Shown here in pieces: positions 36,825 through 43,819 of a stretch of DNA of 43,819 nt (position 1 is the first letter of the stretch; each line of letters begins with the position of its first letter). The stretch covers positions 1 to 43,819 of the forward strand of contig NZ_WBMR01000068.1 of NCBI RefSeq assembly GCF_008923365.1, in the 5' to 3' direction. Made by a program: the position numbers and the translations under genes. Source of the DNA: Actinomadura montaniterrae (lineage in GTDB: Bacteria; Actinomycetota; Actinomycetes; Streptosporangiales; Streptosporangiaceae). Under the pieces are notes generated by a model. That model did no database searches, was not told where the DNA came from, and saw nothing but the letters and a program-made list of their open reading frames with translations.

Positions 36825-37985
36825 ATGGCGCGATTCGGTGACGGCCTGGCCCTCGGCCCCGATCTGTCCAGTGCCGCCGTGTCCGCGGTCGAGCAGGCGC
36901 TCGCGCCGCTGTCCGCGGCGCCCGACCTGGTCTGCGTCTTCATCTCCGGGGACGACCCGGAGGAGATCGCGGCCGCGGCGCGGCGCGCGGCGCTGGCCGC
37001 GGCGCCCGCGCTGGTGATCGGCTGCAGCGCGTCCGGGGTGATCGGCGGGGGCCGGGGCGTGGAGGACGCGGGCGCGGTCAGCGCGTGGGCGGCGGTGCTG
37101 CCCGGCGCGCGGCTGGAGGCGTTCCGGCTGGAGACGCTGAAGGCCGAGGACAAGCTGATCGTGGTCGGCATGCCGGAAGGGCAGGACGACGACGTGGTCG
37201 GGCTGCTGCTGGCCGACCCCTACAGCTTCCCGGTGGACGCGTTCGTCGAGCGCTCCGACGACGCGCTGCCCGGCCTCGCGCTCGTCGGCGGCCTCGCCGA
37301 GGCGGGCGAGCACGGCGAGGCGCGGCTGTTCGTGGACGGCGACGTGTACGAGGACGGCGCGGTCGGCGTGGTCATCGGCGGCGCCGTCAGCGCCGCGACC
37401 GTCGTCAGCCAGGGCGCCCGCCCGATCGGGCCCGACATGGTGGTGACGAAGGCCGACGAGAACGTGCTGTACGAGCTGGCGGGCGTGCCCGCGCTGGAGA
37501 AGCTGGAGCAGATCGTCCTGGAGCTGCCCGAGGACGAGCAGGAGCTGGCCGGCCGCGGCCTGCTGATCGGCGTCGCGATGGACGAGTACGCCGACGAGCA
37601 CGAGCGCGGCGACTTCCTCGTCCGCGGGGTGGTCGGCGCCGACACCGACAGCGGCGCGATCGCGATCGGCGACGTGGTGGACGTGGGGCGGACCGTCCGG
37701 TTCCAGGTCCGCGACGCGGGCGCCGCGGAGGAGGAGCTGACCGCGCTGCTGGAGCGGTTCGACCTCGCGCCCGTCGAGGGGGCGCTGCTGATCTCCTGCA
37801 ACGGGCGGGGGCAGGCGATGTTCCCCGACTCCGACCACGACGCCAAGGTGCTGGACCGGGCGTTCGGGCCGGCCGGGGTCGGCGGGTTCTTCGCCGCGGG
37901 CGAGATCGGCCCGGTCGCCGGGCGCAACCACGTGCACGGGTTCACCGCGTCCATCCTGGCGTTCGGCCGGGCGGGGGACCGGTGA
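36825..37985 (+). CDS. FIST (FIST_N/FIST_C) domain sensory protein
   Basis: A 386-residue cytosolic protein that consists of a FIST_N domain (about 5-200, with ALVIGCSASGVIGGGRGVED and ALPGLALVGGLAE) and a FIST_C domain (about 230-375, with VEGALLISCNGRGQAMF and GFFAAGEIGPVAGRNHVHGF). FIST domains bind small ligands and are usually joined to kinases or other signalling domains; here they stand alone. ATG 36825 is chosen because GGGAGG lies eight bases upstream. Its TGA overlaps the next gene's ATG by one base, so FIST and the ROK kinase are translationally coupled. Confidence 0.88.
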   Translation: MARFGDGLALGPDLSSAAVSAVEQALAPLSAAPDLVCVFISGDDPEEIAAAARRAALAAAPALVIGCSASGVIGGGRGVEDAGAVSAWAAVLPGARLEAFRLETLKAEDKLIVVGMPEGQDDDVVGLLLADPYSFPVDAFVERSDDALPGLALVGGLAEAGEHGEARLFVDGDVYEDGAVGVVIGGAVSAATVVSQGARPIGPDMVVTKADENVLYELAGVPALEKLEQIVLELPEDEQELAGRGLLIGVAMDEYADEHERGDFLVRGVVGADTDSGAIAIGDVVDVGRTVRFQVRDAGAAEEELTALLERFDLAPVEGALLISCNGRGQAMFPDSDHDAKVLDRAFGPAGVGGFFAAGEIGPVAGRNHVHGFTASILAFGRAGDR

Positions 37986-38980
37986 TGGCGGCTGCGGATC
38001 CGGCCGAGGCCGCGGCGGCGGGCGGCGGCAGGGCCGCGCCCGTCCTCGCGGTGGACATCGGCGGGACGAAGCTGGCCGCGGCGGTCGTCGAGCCCGGCGG
38101 GCGCGTCGTCGCCTACGACCGCGTCGCCACCCCGAGCGGGGAGGGGCTGGACGCCGAGGGCCTGTGGCGGACGCTCCAGGGCCTGCTCGACAAGGTGCAC
38201 GCCGACGCGGGCTCGCCGGCGCTCGCGGGCGTCGGCTGCGGCTGCGGCGGCCCGATGACCTGGCCCGCCGCCGAGGTGTCGCCGCTCAACATCCCGGCCT
38301 GGCGCGGGTTCCCGCTGCGCGAGCGGCTCCGCGACCGGTACCCGGGGCTGCCCGTCCGCGTCCACAACGACGCCGTCTGCGTCGCGATCGGCGAGCACTG
38401 GCGCGGCGCCGGGCGCGGGCGCAGCAACCTGCTCGGCATGGTGGTGTCCACCGGCGTCGGCGGCGGCCTGATCCTCGGCGGGCGGCTCGTGGACGGCGCG
38501 AGCGGCAACGCGGGGCACATCGGCCACGTGGTCGTCGAGCCGTCCGGGCCGCCGTGCGAGTGCGGCGGGCACGGCTGCCTGGAGGCGATCGCCCGCGGCC
38601 CCGGGCTGGTCGCCTGGGCGCGCGGGGAGGGCTGGCGGCCCGGCGGGCAGGACGTCACGGGCGTCGAGCTGGCGTCCGACGCGCGCCGCGGCCACCCGGT
38701 CGCGGTCGCCGCGATGCGCCGCGCGGGGCACGCCATCGGCGTCGCGATCGCGTCCGCGACCCACCTGTGCGACCTGGACGTCGTCGCGATCGGCGGCGGC
38801 GTGTCGCAGGCGGGCGCGCTGCTGTTCGACCCGGTGGAGGAGGCGTTCCGGGCGCACGCGTGGATGGCCTTCGCGCGCAAGACGCAGATCGTCCCGGCGG
38901 CGCTCGGGCAGACCGCCGGGCTGATCGGCGCCGCCGCGCTGGTCTTCGCCGCGGACCGCTACTGGAACGTGCGGGACTGA
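37985..38980 (+). CDS. ROK-family sugar kinase (glucokinase-like)
   Basis: A 331-residue kinase. The ATP-binding phosphate-1 motif is LAVDIGGTKLAAAVVEPGG. The catalytic Asp lies in VRVHNDAVC. The ROK zinc-site motif is GHIGHVVVEPSG followed by CECGGHGCLE, with H and three Cys ligands. There is no N-terminal helix-turn-helix, so it is an enzyme, not a transcriptional ROK. Glucose or a related hexose is the likely substrate. The start ATG shares one base with the FIST stop. The stop begins a 15-bp tandem repeat. Confidence 0.9.
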   Translation: MAAADPAEAAAAGGGRAAPVLAVDIGGTKLAAAVVEPGGRVVAYDRVATPSGEGLDAEGLWRTLQGLLDKVHADAGSPALAGVGCGCGGPMTWPAAEVSPLNIPAWRGFPLRERLRDRYPGLPVRVHNDAVCVAIGEHWRGAGRGRSNLLGMVVSTGVGGGLILGGRLVDGASGNAGHIGHVVVEPSGPPCECGGHGCLEAIARGPGLVAWARGEGWRPGGQDVTGVELASDARRGHPVAVAAMRRAGHAIGVAIASATHLCDLDVVAIGGGVSQAGALLFDPVEEAFRAHAWMAFARKTQIVPAALGQTAGLIGAAALVFAADRYWNVRD

Positions 38981-39023
38981 ACCGGGCGGGACCGAACCGG
39001 GCGGGGCCGAACCGTGCGGGCCG
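38979..39023. repeat. 15-bp tandem repeat at the end of the ROK gene
   Basis: Three units of about GAACCGGGCGGGRCC (38979-38993, 38994-39008, 39009-39023, the last diverged) begin inside the ROK stop codon TGA and run towards ilvA. Confidence 0.85.
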
Positions 39024-39055
39024 GGGCCCGGTGCCGCCCGTGGGAAGATCGTGGC

Positions 39056-40282
39056 ATGAGTGCCGTCTTCATCGACGAAGTACGCGCCGCACGGGACCTC
39101 CTGCGCGACGTGGCGGTGCCCACCCCGCTGATCTCCTCCCGGGTGCTGTCGGAGCTCATCGGCGGGCCGGTGCTGCTGAAGTGCGAGAACCTGCAGCGCA
39201 CCGGCTCCTTCAAGATCCGCGGCGCGTACGTGCGGATCGCCCGGCTGAGCGCGGACGAGCGGGCCCGCGGGGTCGTCGCCGCCAGCGCCGGGAACCACGC
39301 GCAGGGCGTCGCGCTCGCCGCGTCCATGCTGGGCTGCGCGTCGACGGTGTTCATGCCGGTCGGCGCGCCGCTGCCGAAGATCGCCGCGACCAAGGGGTAC
39401 GGCGCGCAGGTGCGGTTCCCCGGCCCGACCGTCGACGACTGCCTCGTCGCCGCGCAGAAGCACGCCGAGGAGACCGGCGCGGTCTTCATCCACCCGTTCG
39501 ACCACCTCGACGTCGTCGCCGGGCAGGCGACGATCGGGCTGGAGATCCTCGAGCAGTGCCCGGACGTCGCGACCGTCGTCGGCGCGGTCGGCGGCGGCGG
39601 GCTGATGTCGGGCGTCGCGGCGGCGGTGAAGGGCGCCGCGAAGGAGCTCGGCCGCGACTCCGGCGTCAAGGTCATCGGCGCGCAGGCCAAGCGCGCCGCC
39701 GCGTTCCCGCCGTCGCTCGCGGCCGGGCAGCCCGTCCGCGTCGAGCTGCAGCCCACCATGGCGGACGGCATCGCCGTCGGCCGTCCAGGCGACATCACCT
39801 ACGGGCTGGTCAGCGAGCTGGTCGACGCCGTCGTCACGGTGACCGAGGAGTCGATCTCGCAGGCGCTGCTGCTGTGCCTGGAGCGCGCGAAGCAGGTCGT
39901 CGAGCCCGCGGGCGCGGCCGGGGTCGCGGCGCTGCTGGAGCACTCGTACGCGGTGAAGCCGCCGGTCGTCGTGCTGCTGTCGGGCGGCAACATCGACCCG
40001 CTGCTGCTGTCGAAGGTGCTGCGGCACGGCCTGGCGGGCGCGGGCCGGTACCTGGTCGTCCGCTGCCGCCTGAAGGACCGTCCGGGCGCGCTCGTCACGC
40101 TGCTGAGCGAGCTGGCCGAGCTGGGCGTCAACGTGCTGGACGTGATGCACGAGCGGGTCGCCGCGCGGCTGCACGTCGAGGAGGCGGAGGTGCTCATGCA
40201 CCTGGAGACCCGCGGCGCCGACCACTCCGAGGACGTCATCGGCCGCCTCCGCGCCAAGGGCTACACCCTGACGCTGAGTTGA
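39056..40282 (+). CDS. ilvA: Threonine ammonia-lyase (threonine dehydratase) with ACT domain
   Basis: A 408-residue PLP enzyme deaminating threonine to 2-oxobutanoate, the first step in isoleucine synthesis. PLP lysine K53 in GSFKIRGAYVR; SAGNHAQGVA and GAVGGGGLMSG bind substrate and PLP phosphate. A single ACT-like domain at the C-terminus (from about 335, RCRLKDRPGALVTLLSEL) is the regulatory module, like the short single-ACT type rather than E. coli IlvA with two. Serine could also be a substrate. ATG 39056 is preceded by GGGAAG. Confidence 0.92.
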   Translation: MSAVFIDEVRAARDLLRDVAVPTPLISSRVLSELIGGPVLLKCENLQRTGSFKIRGAYVRIARLSADERARGVVAASAGNHAQGVALAASMLGCASTVFMPVGAPLPKIAATKGYGAQVRFPGPTVDDCLVAAQKHAEETGAVFIHPFDHLDVVAGQATIGLEILEQCPDVATVVGAVGGGGLMSGVAAAVKGAAKELGRDSGVKVIGAQAKRAAAFPPSLAAGQPVRVELQPTMADGIAVGRPGDITYGLVSELVDAVVTVTEESISQALLLCLERAKQVVEPAGAAGVAALLEHSYAVKPPVVVLLSGGNIDPLLLSKVLRHGLAGAGRYLVVRCRLKDRPGALVTLLSELAELGVNVLDVMHERVAARLHVEEAEVLMHLETRGADHSEDVIGRLRAKGYTLTLS

Positions 40283-40458
40283 ATTGCAGCGCCCTTGGCG
40301 GTCGGGCCCTGGGGGCCCTCCCTTCAACGGGCACTGCGTGCGATCGCTGCATCGCTCCGGCTCGCCCAGGGGCTCGCTGCGCGATCGGATTCTCGCTTCG
40401 CTCGAATCCGGCTTCGCTCGCGATCGCGACGCTCGGGGTCGTTAACGGCTGAGGAGAC
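40283..40458. repeat. Degenerate palindromic region with GAGCGAAGC cores
   Basis: The region between ilvA and the next hairpin is unlike coding sequence. It is dense in short inverted and direct repeats: on the minus strand GAGCGAAGC occurs twice, with GGATTC/GAATCC arms and several GCGATCG palindromes. It shares the GAGCGAAGCGA core with the element at 5121. It may be a decayed cluster of the same repeat family. Confidence 0.55.
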
Positions 40459-40497
40459 CGCTGCGGAGGGAGCGGGCGGGCCGCGCCCTCCGCAGCG
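40459..40497. terminator. Hairpin terminator at the end of the first M1 peptidase gene
   Basis: CGCTGCGGAGGG (40459-40470) and CCCTCCGCAGCG (40486-40497) form a perfect 12-bp stem with a 15-base loop, five bases after the peptidase stop. It serves the minus strand and perhaps ilvA too. Confidence 0.8.
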
Positions 40498-40501
40498 TCG
40501 G

Positions 40502-41929
40502 TCAGAGGGCCGGCTTGCCCTCGGAGTAGAGCCACTTGGCGGCCCAGTCGCTCACGTCCTTGTGCCCGATCTGCTGGGCGAACGCGACGAAGTCCTTCGT
40601 CGAGGCGTTGCCGTAGCGGTAGCGGGCGGGCCACGCCTTCAGCAGCTTGAAGAACGCCTTGTCGCCGATGGTCTGGCGCAGCACGTGGATCGCCATCGCG
40701 CCGCGGTCGTACACCAGGCCGTCGAAGATGTGGTCGCGGCCCGGGTCGGCGACCTTGCCCTTCCACAGGTCGTCGCTCGCCGGGGTCGCGTAGTCGTCGT
40801 CGAAGGCCTGCTGGACGGTCTTGCCTCCGTGCGCGGCGCCGTACAGCCACTCCGAGTACGTCGCGAAGCCCTCGTTCAGCCAGATGTCCGCCCACCGCTC
40901 CGGCGACACCGAGTCACCGAACCACTGGTGGCCGAGCTCGTGCGCGAGGAGGTCCCCGGACGGGATCGCGCCGGGGTGGCGGCCCAGGTCGTACACCGGG
41001 CGGCCCTGCGTCTCCAGCGCGTAGCCGACGCCCGCCTTCACCGTGACGCCGCCGGTGGAGGAGTACGGCCAGCGGCCGTACAGCCCGGACTCGAAGTCCA
41101 CGACCTCGGCCGTCTGCTGGTTGAACTTCTTGGCGTCCGCCGCGGAGATCGCCATCGCGCGGTCCGTCGCGGTGAGGTTCGGGACGCCGCCCTTCGTGCG
41201 CCCGGTGACCACGTCGTACCTGCCGAACGCGACCATGGCCAGCTCGCTGGCCATGGGGCTGCGCATCTCCCAGCGGGTGGTGGTCAGCCCGGCCTTGGTG
41301 CGCTTGTCCGTCAGGTCGCCGTTGGCGAGCGTGGTGAGGTCCTGCGGCGCGGTGAGCGTGAACGAGTACGTCGCCTTGTCGGTCGGGTGGTCGTTCACCG
41401 GGTAGACGGTGGCGGCGCCGATCGGCTGGTTCAGCATGATCCCGCCGTCGGCCGTCGGGATCCACCCGGAGACGCCCAGCGCCGGGTCGTTGATGGTCTG
41501 CGGGACGCCGGAGTAGACGGCGCGGACCTGGAACCGGCGGTGCTCGCGCAGCCCCTTCCGCGGCGTGATCACCAGTTCCTGCGCGCCGGAGCGCGTGTAG
41601 GCGGCCTTGTGGCCGTCCACGGTCAGCGAGGAGATCTTCAGCGGGCCCTGGAAGTCCAGGTCGAACCGCGACAGGTCCTGCGTGGCGCGCGCGGTGACGG
41701 TGGTGACGGCCTGGATCGCCTTCGTCTTCGGGTCGTAGCGGAGCGCGATGTCGTAGTGGGAGACGTCGAATCCGCCGTTGCCCATGTCCGGGAAGTAGGG
41801 GTCGCCGGCACCGGGCGCGCCCGGGGTGAACCGCACGGCGTCGGCGCCGGCGGGGGCCGCCGCCGACACCATGAGGCCCGCCGCGGCGCCGAGCACCACG
41901 GCGGCAAGAGCTCTGGGGGTTCTGCTCAT
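40502..41929 (-). CDS. Secreted M1-family metallopeptidase
   Basis: A 475-residue exported zinc aminopeptidase-like enzyme. Signal peptide of about 28 residues (ending AGADA). The N-terminal beta-domain runs to about residue 240. The gluzincin site is HELGH (330-334) with the third ligand E353 in WLNEGFAT; the substrate motif GYALETQ stands where the exopeptidase GxMEN motif would be. The C-terminal large helical domain of full-size M1 enzymes is missing, giving a compact form common in actinomycetes. ATG 41929 follows GAGGA at good distance; upstream in-frame ATG 42007 adds non-signal residues. Probably degrades extracellular peptides. Confidence 0.92.
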   Translation of the reverse strand: MSRTPRALAAVVLGAAAGLMVSAAAPAGADAVRFTPGAPGAGDPYFPDMGNGGFDVSHYDIALRYDPKTKAIQAVTTVTARATQDLSRFDLDFQGPLKISSLTVDGHKAAYTRSGAQELVITPRKGLREHRRFQVRAVYSGVPQTINDPALGVSGWIPTADGGIMLNQPIGAATVYPVNDHPTDKATYSFTLTAPQDLTTLANGDLTDKRTKAGLTTTRWEMRSPMASELAMVAFGRYDVVTGRTKGGVPNLTATDRAMAISAADAKKFNQQTAEVVDFESGLYGRWPYSSTGGVTVKAGVGYALETQGRPVYDLGRHPGAIPSGDLLAHELGHQWFGDSVSPERWADIWLNEGFATYSEWLYGAAHGGKTVQQAFDDDYATPASDDLWKGKVADPGRDHIFDGLVYDRGAMAIHVLRQTIGDKAFFKLLKAWPARYRYGNASTKDFVAFAQQIGHKDVSDWAAKWLYSEGKPAL

Positions 41930-42238
41930 CGATCTCGTCCTCGGGTGAGACGACACAAGTGGATCAAGAATTTCCGCTGCCGGGGCGGTGTTCAAGCGCG
42001 TTTCCATCTCGAATTCGTTGGTCCGGGACGGATTTCGCGGCGGAACCGGAACGGGGGCCGGCGGTACGGGCTGTGGACAAGGCGCCGCCGCCCGCCGCTC
42101 CGGCGAGCCGACCAGGGGGCCGCCCGCCGCGGACGGCGGACGGTCCGGAAGGTCCGTTCACTGCTGGATGGTGCCGTACGCGCGGCCCGCGGGTGCGGGA
42201 ACCGGGCCGCATTTTCCGAGACCGTTGCCGTCCCTAGG
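41930..42238. other. Intergenic region between the two M1 peptidase genes
   Basis: This 309-base gap should hold the promoter of the first peptidase gene, but no clear -35/-10 pair was found (a minus-strand TTGATC is the nearest candidate). An 8-bp inverted repeat, GCGGCCCG (42182-42189) / CGGGCCGC (42203-42210), followed on the plus strand by ATTTT, may end transcription from the second peptidase gene. No gene is seen. Confidence 0.5.
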
Positions 42239-43819
42239 TCACTTCGCGGGGCGGCCCTTGCGGTACAGCCAGGCGTCGAAGAACGCGTCGAGCTTCTTGC
42301 CGGACACCTCGTTCGCCAGCGCGATGAACTCCTTCGTCGTGCCGGTCGAGTACTTGTGCTGCTTCGTCCACGTCTGCAGGAGCTTGTAGAACGTCGGCTC
42401 GCCGATCCGGCTCCGCAGCGCGACCAGCGTCATGCCGCCCCGGTCGTACACCGAGCGGCCGAACATCTGGCGGCGGCCCGGGTTGCCCGGCGGCACGTCC
42501 CACAGCTCGCCCGCCGACCCCTCCCGGTACCGCTCGTCGAACTGCTGCTGGACGCTCGGCCCGCCGGACTTCTCGCCCCACAGCCACTCGGCGTACGTCG
42601 CGAAGCCCTCGTTCAGCCAGATGTCCTGCCAGCGGCCGACGCTCACGCTGTCGCCGAACCACTGGTGCGACAGCTCGTGCGCGACGACCGTCGGCTGCAG
42701 CCCGAACGCCCCGTACACCGGGCGGGTCTGGGTCTCCAGCGCGAAGTCGACCTGCGCGTTGTCGATCAGCCCGCCGGCGGAGTCGAACGGGTACGGGCCG
42801 AACAGCTTCGACCACTGGTCGATGACGTCGGCGTTCAGCTTGGCGAACGCGTCCACGTTCACGCCCGGGACGCTCGGGTCCACCGCGGTGATCACCGGCT
42901 TGCCGTCGGCGGTCTTGCCGGTGCGGACCGCGAACCGGCCGACGTCCACGGTCGCCAGGTACGTCGCCATCGGCTCCTTGACGTGCCAGGTCGTGGTGGT
43001 CGTGGCGCGGCGGTCGGCGGCCGGCACGACCGACGGGCCGCCGTTCGGGGACCCGCCGCCGGGCGACTCCCCGCCGCCCGGACCGCCGCCCGAGCCGCCG
43101 CCGGGCGCGCCGGGGAGGCCGGGCGTGCCGCCTCCGTCCGAGCCGGTCACCGGCGTCGTGGGCTCGCCGTTGGCGATCGCCGTCAGCCCCTGCGGCACCG
43201 TGACCTCGAAGTCGAACGTGGCCTTGTCGCTCGGATGGTCGTTGGCGGGGAACCAGGTGTGCGCGCCGCTCGGCTCGCAGGCGATGAACACCCCGTCGGA
43301 CGTGCGGACCCACCCGTAGGTGCCGAGGATCGGGTCGGAGATGGTGCGCGGCGTCCCCGAGTACTTCACCACGGTGGTGAACTTCGCGCCCTTCGCCAGC
43401 TCCTTGGCCGGGGTGACCTCCAGCTCGCTGCCCGCCCGCTGCTGCCGCGCCGGCTTGCCGTCGACGGTGATGGACGAGATCGTCAGGCCGGTCAGGTCCA
43501 GGTTGAAGCGGCCGAGCCGCTCCTTGGCCGTCGCCGTGATCGTCGCCGTCGCGGTCAGCTCGGTGGACGCGTCCGGCGTGATGTTCAGCTTCAGGTTGTA
43601 GTTCTGGACGTCGTAGCCGCCGTTCCCGTCGCCGGGGACGTACGGGTCGCCGGCGGTGGTCGGCCCGGCGGGGCCCGCGGCGGCGGCCGAGGACGGCCCG
43701 GACCCCGACTTCCCGTGCCCGATGGAGACCTCGCAGGCGGCGGTCAGCGAGCCCGCGACGGCGAGCGCGGCCAGCCCGGCGGTGCCGCGCAGCGCGCCGC
43801 CGCCGCGGAGCGCGAGGCC
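42239..43819 (-). CDS. M1-family metallopeptidase lipoprotein (5' end beyond the window)
   Basis: A second M1 enzyme, open to the window edge; its start lies outside. The translation begins in a signal sequence with lipobox LTAAC, so unlike its neighbour it should be lipid-anchored. Zinc site HELSHQWFG with WLNEGFATYAEWLWG; FALETQTRPV replaces GxMEN. The beta-domain carries a Gly/Pro-rich insertion encoded at about 43030-43130 (repeated GGGS- and PGGG-type runs) absent from the other copy. The C-terminus ends YRKGRPAK, aligning with YSEGKPAL of the first copy. Gene order suggests an old duplication. Confidence 0.9.
   Translation of the reverse strand, partial: GLALRGGGALRGTAGLAALAVAGSLTAACEVSIGHGKSGSGPSSAAAAGPAGPTTAGDPYVPGDGNGGYDVQNYNLKLNITPDASTELTATATITATAKERLGRFNLDLTGLTISSITVDGKPARQQRAGSELEVTPAKELAKGAKFTTVVKYSGTPRTISDPILGTYGWVRTSDGVFIACEPSGAHTWFPANDHPSDKATFDFEVTVPQGLTAIANGEPTTPVTGSDGGGTPGLPGAPGGGSGGGPGGGESPGGGSPNGGPSVVPAADRRATTTTTWHVKEPMATYLATVDVGRFAVRTGKTADGKPVITAVDPSVPGVNVDAFAKLNADVIDQWSKLFGPYPFDSAGGLIDNAQVDFALETQTRPVYGAFGLQPTVVAHELSHQWFGDSVSVGRWQDIWLNEGFATYAEWLWGEKSGGPSVQQQFDERYREGSAGELWDVPPGNPGRRQMFGRSVYDRGGMTLVALRSRIGEPTFYKLLQTWTKQHKYSTGTTKEFIALANEVSGKKLDAFFDAWLYRKGRPAK

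Overview
The window looks like chromosomal core sequence from a high-GC filamentous actinomycete. Codon third positions are almost all G or C, GTG and TTG starts are common, and several genes have a TANNNT box 6-7 bases before the start codon, as in actinobacterial leaderless mRNAs. Gene content and order resemble Streptomyces and Mycobacterium (mfd-mazG-eno-ftsB-like-DUF501-ppx; thiolase-SGNH hydrolase-cbs-metB, recalled as M. tuberculosis Rv1020-Rv1026 and Rv1074c-Rv1079). GAGCGAAGCGA-type palindromic repeats would fit Streptosporangiales or Thermomonosporaceae such as Actinomadura, but the genus is only a guess.

Layout. 1-570: 5' part of a methyltransferase gene (minus). 799-10464 (plus): mfd, a SurA-like lipoprotein, mazG, a bifunctional PBP with a PASTA domain, a quinone-oxidoreductase-like dehydrogenase, a small coiled-coil protein and a TPR-like protein. 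10529-14848 (minus): an orphan sensor histidine kinase and a sulfonate-type ABC importer (binding protein, ATPase, permease). 15048-18567 (plus): eno, ftsB/divIC-like, DUF501 and ppx/gppA, with tight spacing or overlaps. 18614-22599: a DUF2510 protein (minus), a family 5 uracil-DNA glycosylase (plus), a DUF4232-like lipoprotein (minus) and type II NADH dehydrogenase (plus). 22759-22831: an unusual tRNA gene followed by a strong hairpin. 23021-25876 (minus): a DUF4287 protein, a thiolase and an SGNH hydrolase. 26065-31126: cbs and metB, split by an inverted MmpL-type gene; together they can form the reverse transsulfuration route from homocysteine to cysteine. 31277-36645: a secreted alpha/beta hydrolase (plus), then on the minus strand a membrane protein, a VWA protein and its MoxR-like AAA+ partner. 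36825-40282 (plus): a FIST sensor overlapping a ROK-family sugar kinase, then ilvA. 40502-43819 (minus): two adjacent M1 metallopeptidase genes, the second running off the window.

Functional themes are DNA repair (Mfd, UDG, MazG), central and sulfur metabolism (enolase, Cbs, MetB, sulfonate uptake, IlvA), cell-envelope growth (PBP, FtsB-like, MmpL), respiration (NDH-2) and secreted hydrolases. No prophage, insertion sequence or CRISPR array was seen, and no clearly new multi-gene system. The most unusual points are a short-variable-arm tRNA with a UAA anticodon and C at position 33; a recurrent pattern of short GC-rich tandem duplications that start at stop codons; a FIST-ROK gene pair sharing one base; and tandem M1 peptidases of which one is a lipoprotein with a Gly/Pro-rich insertion.
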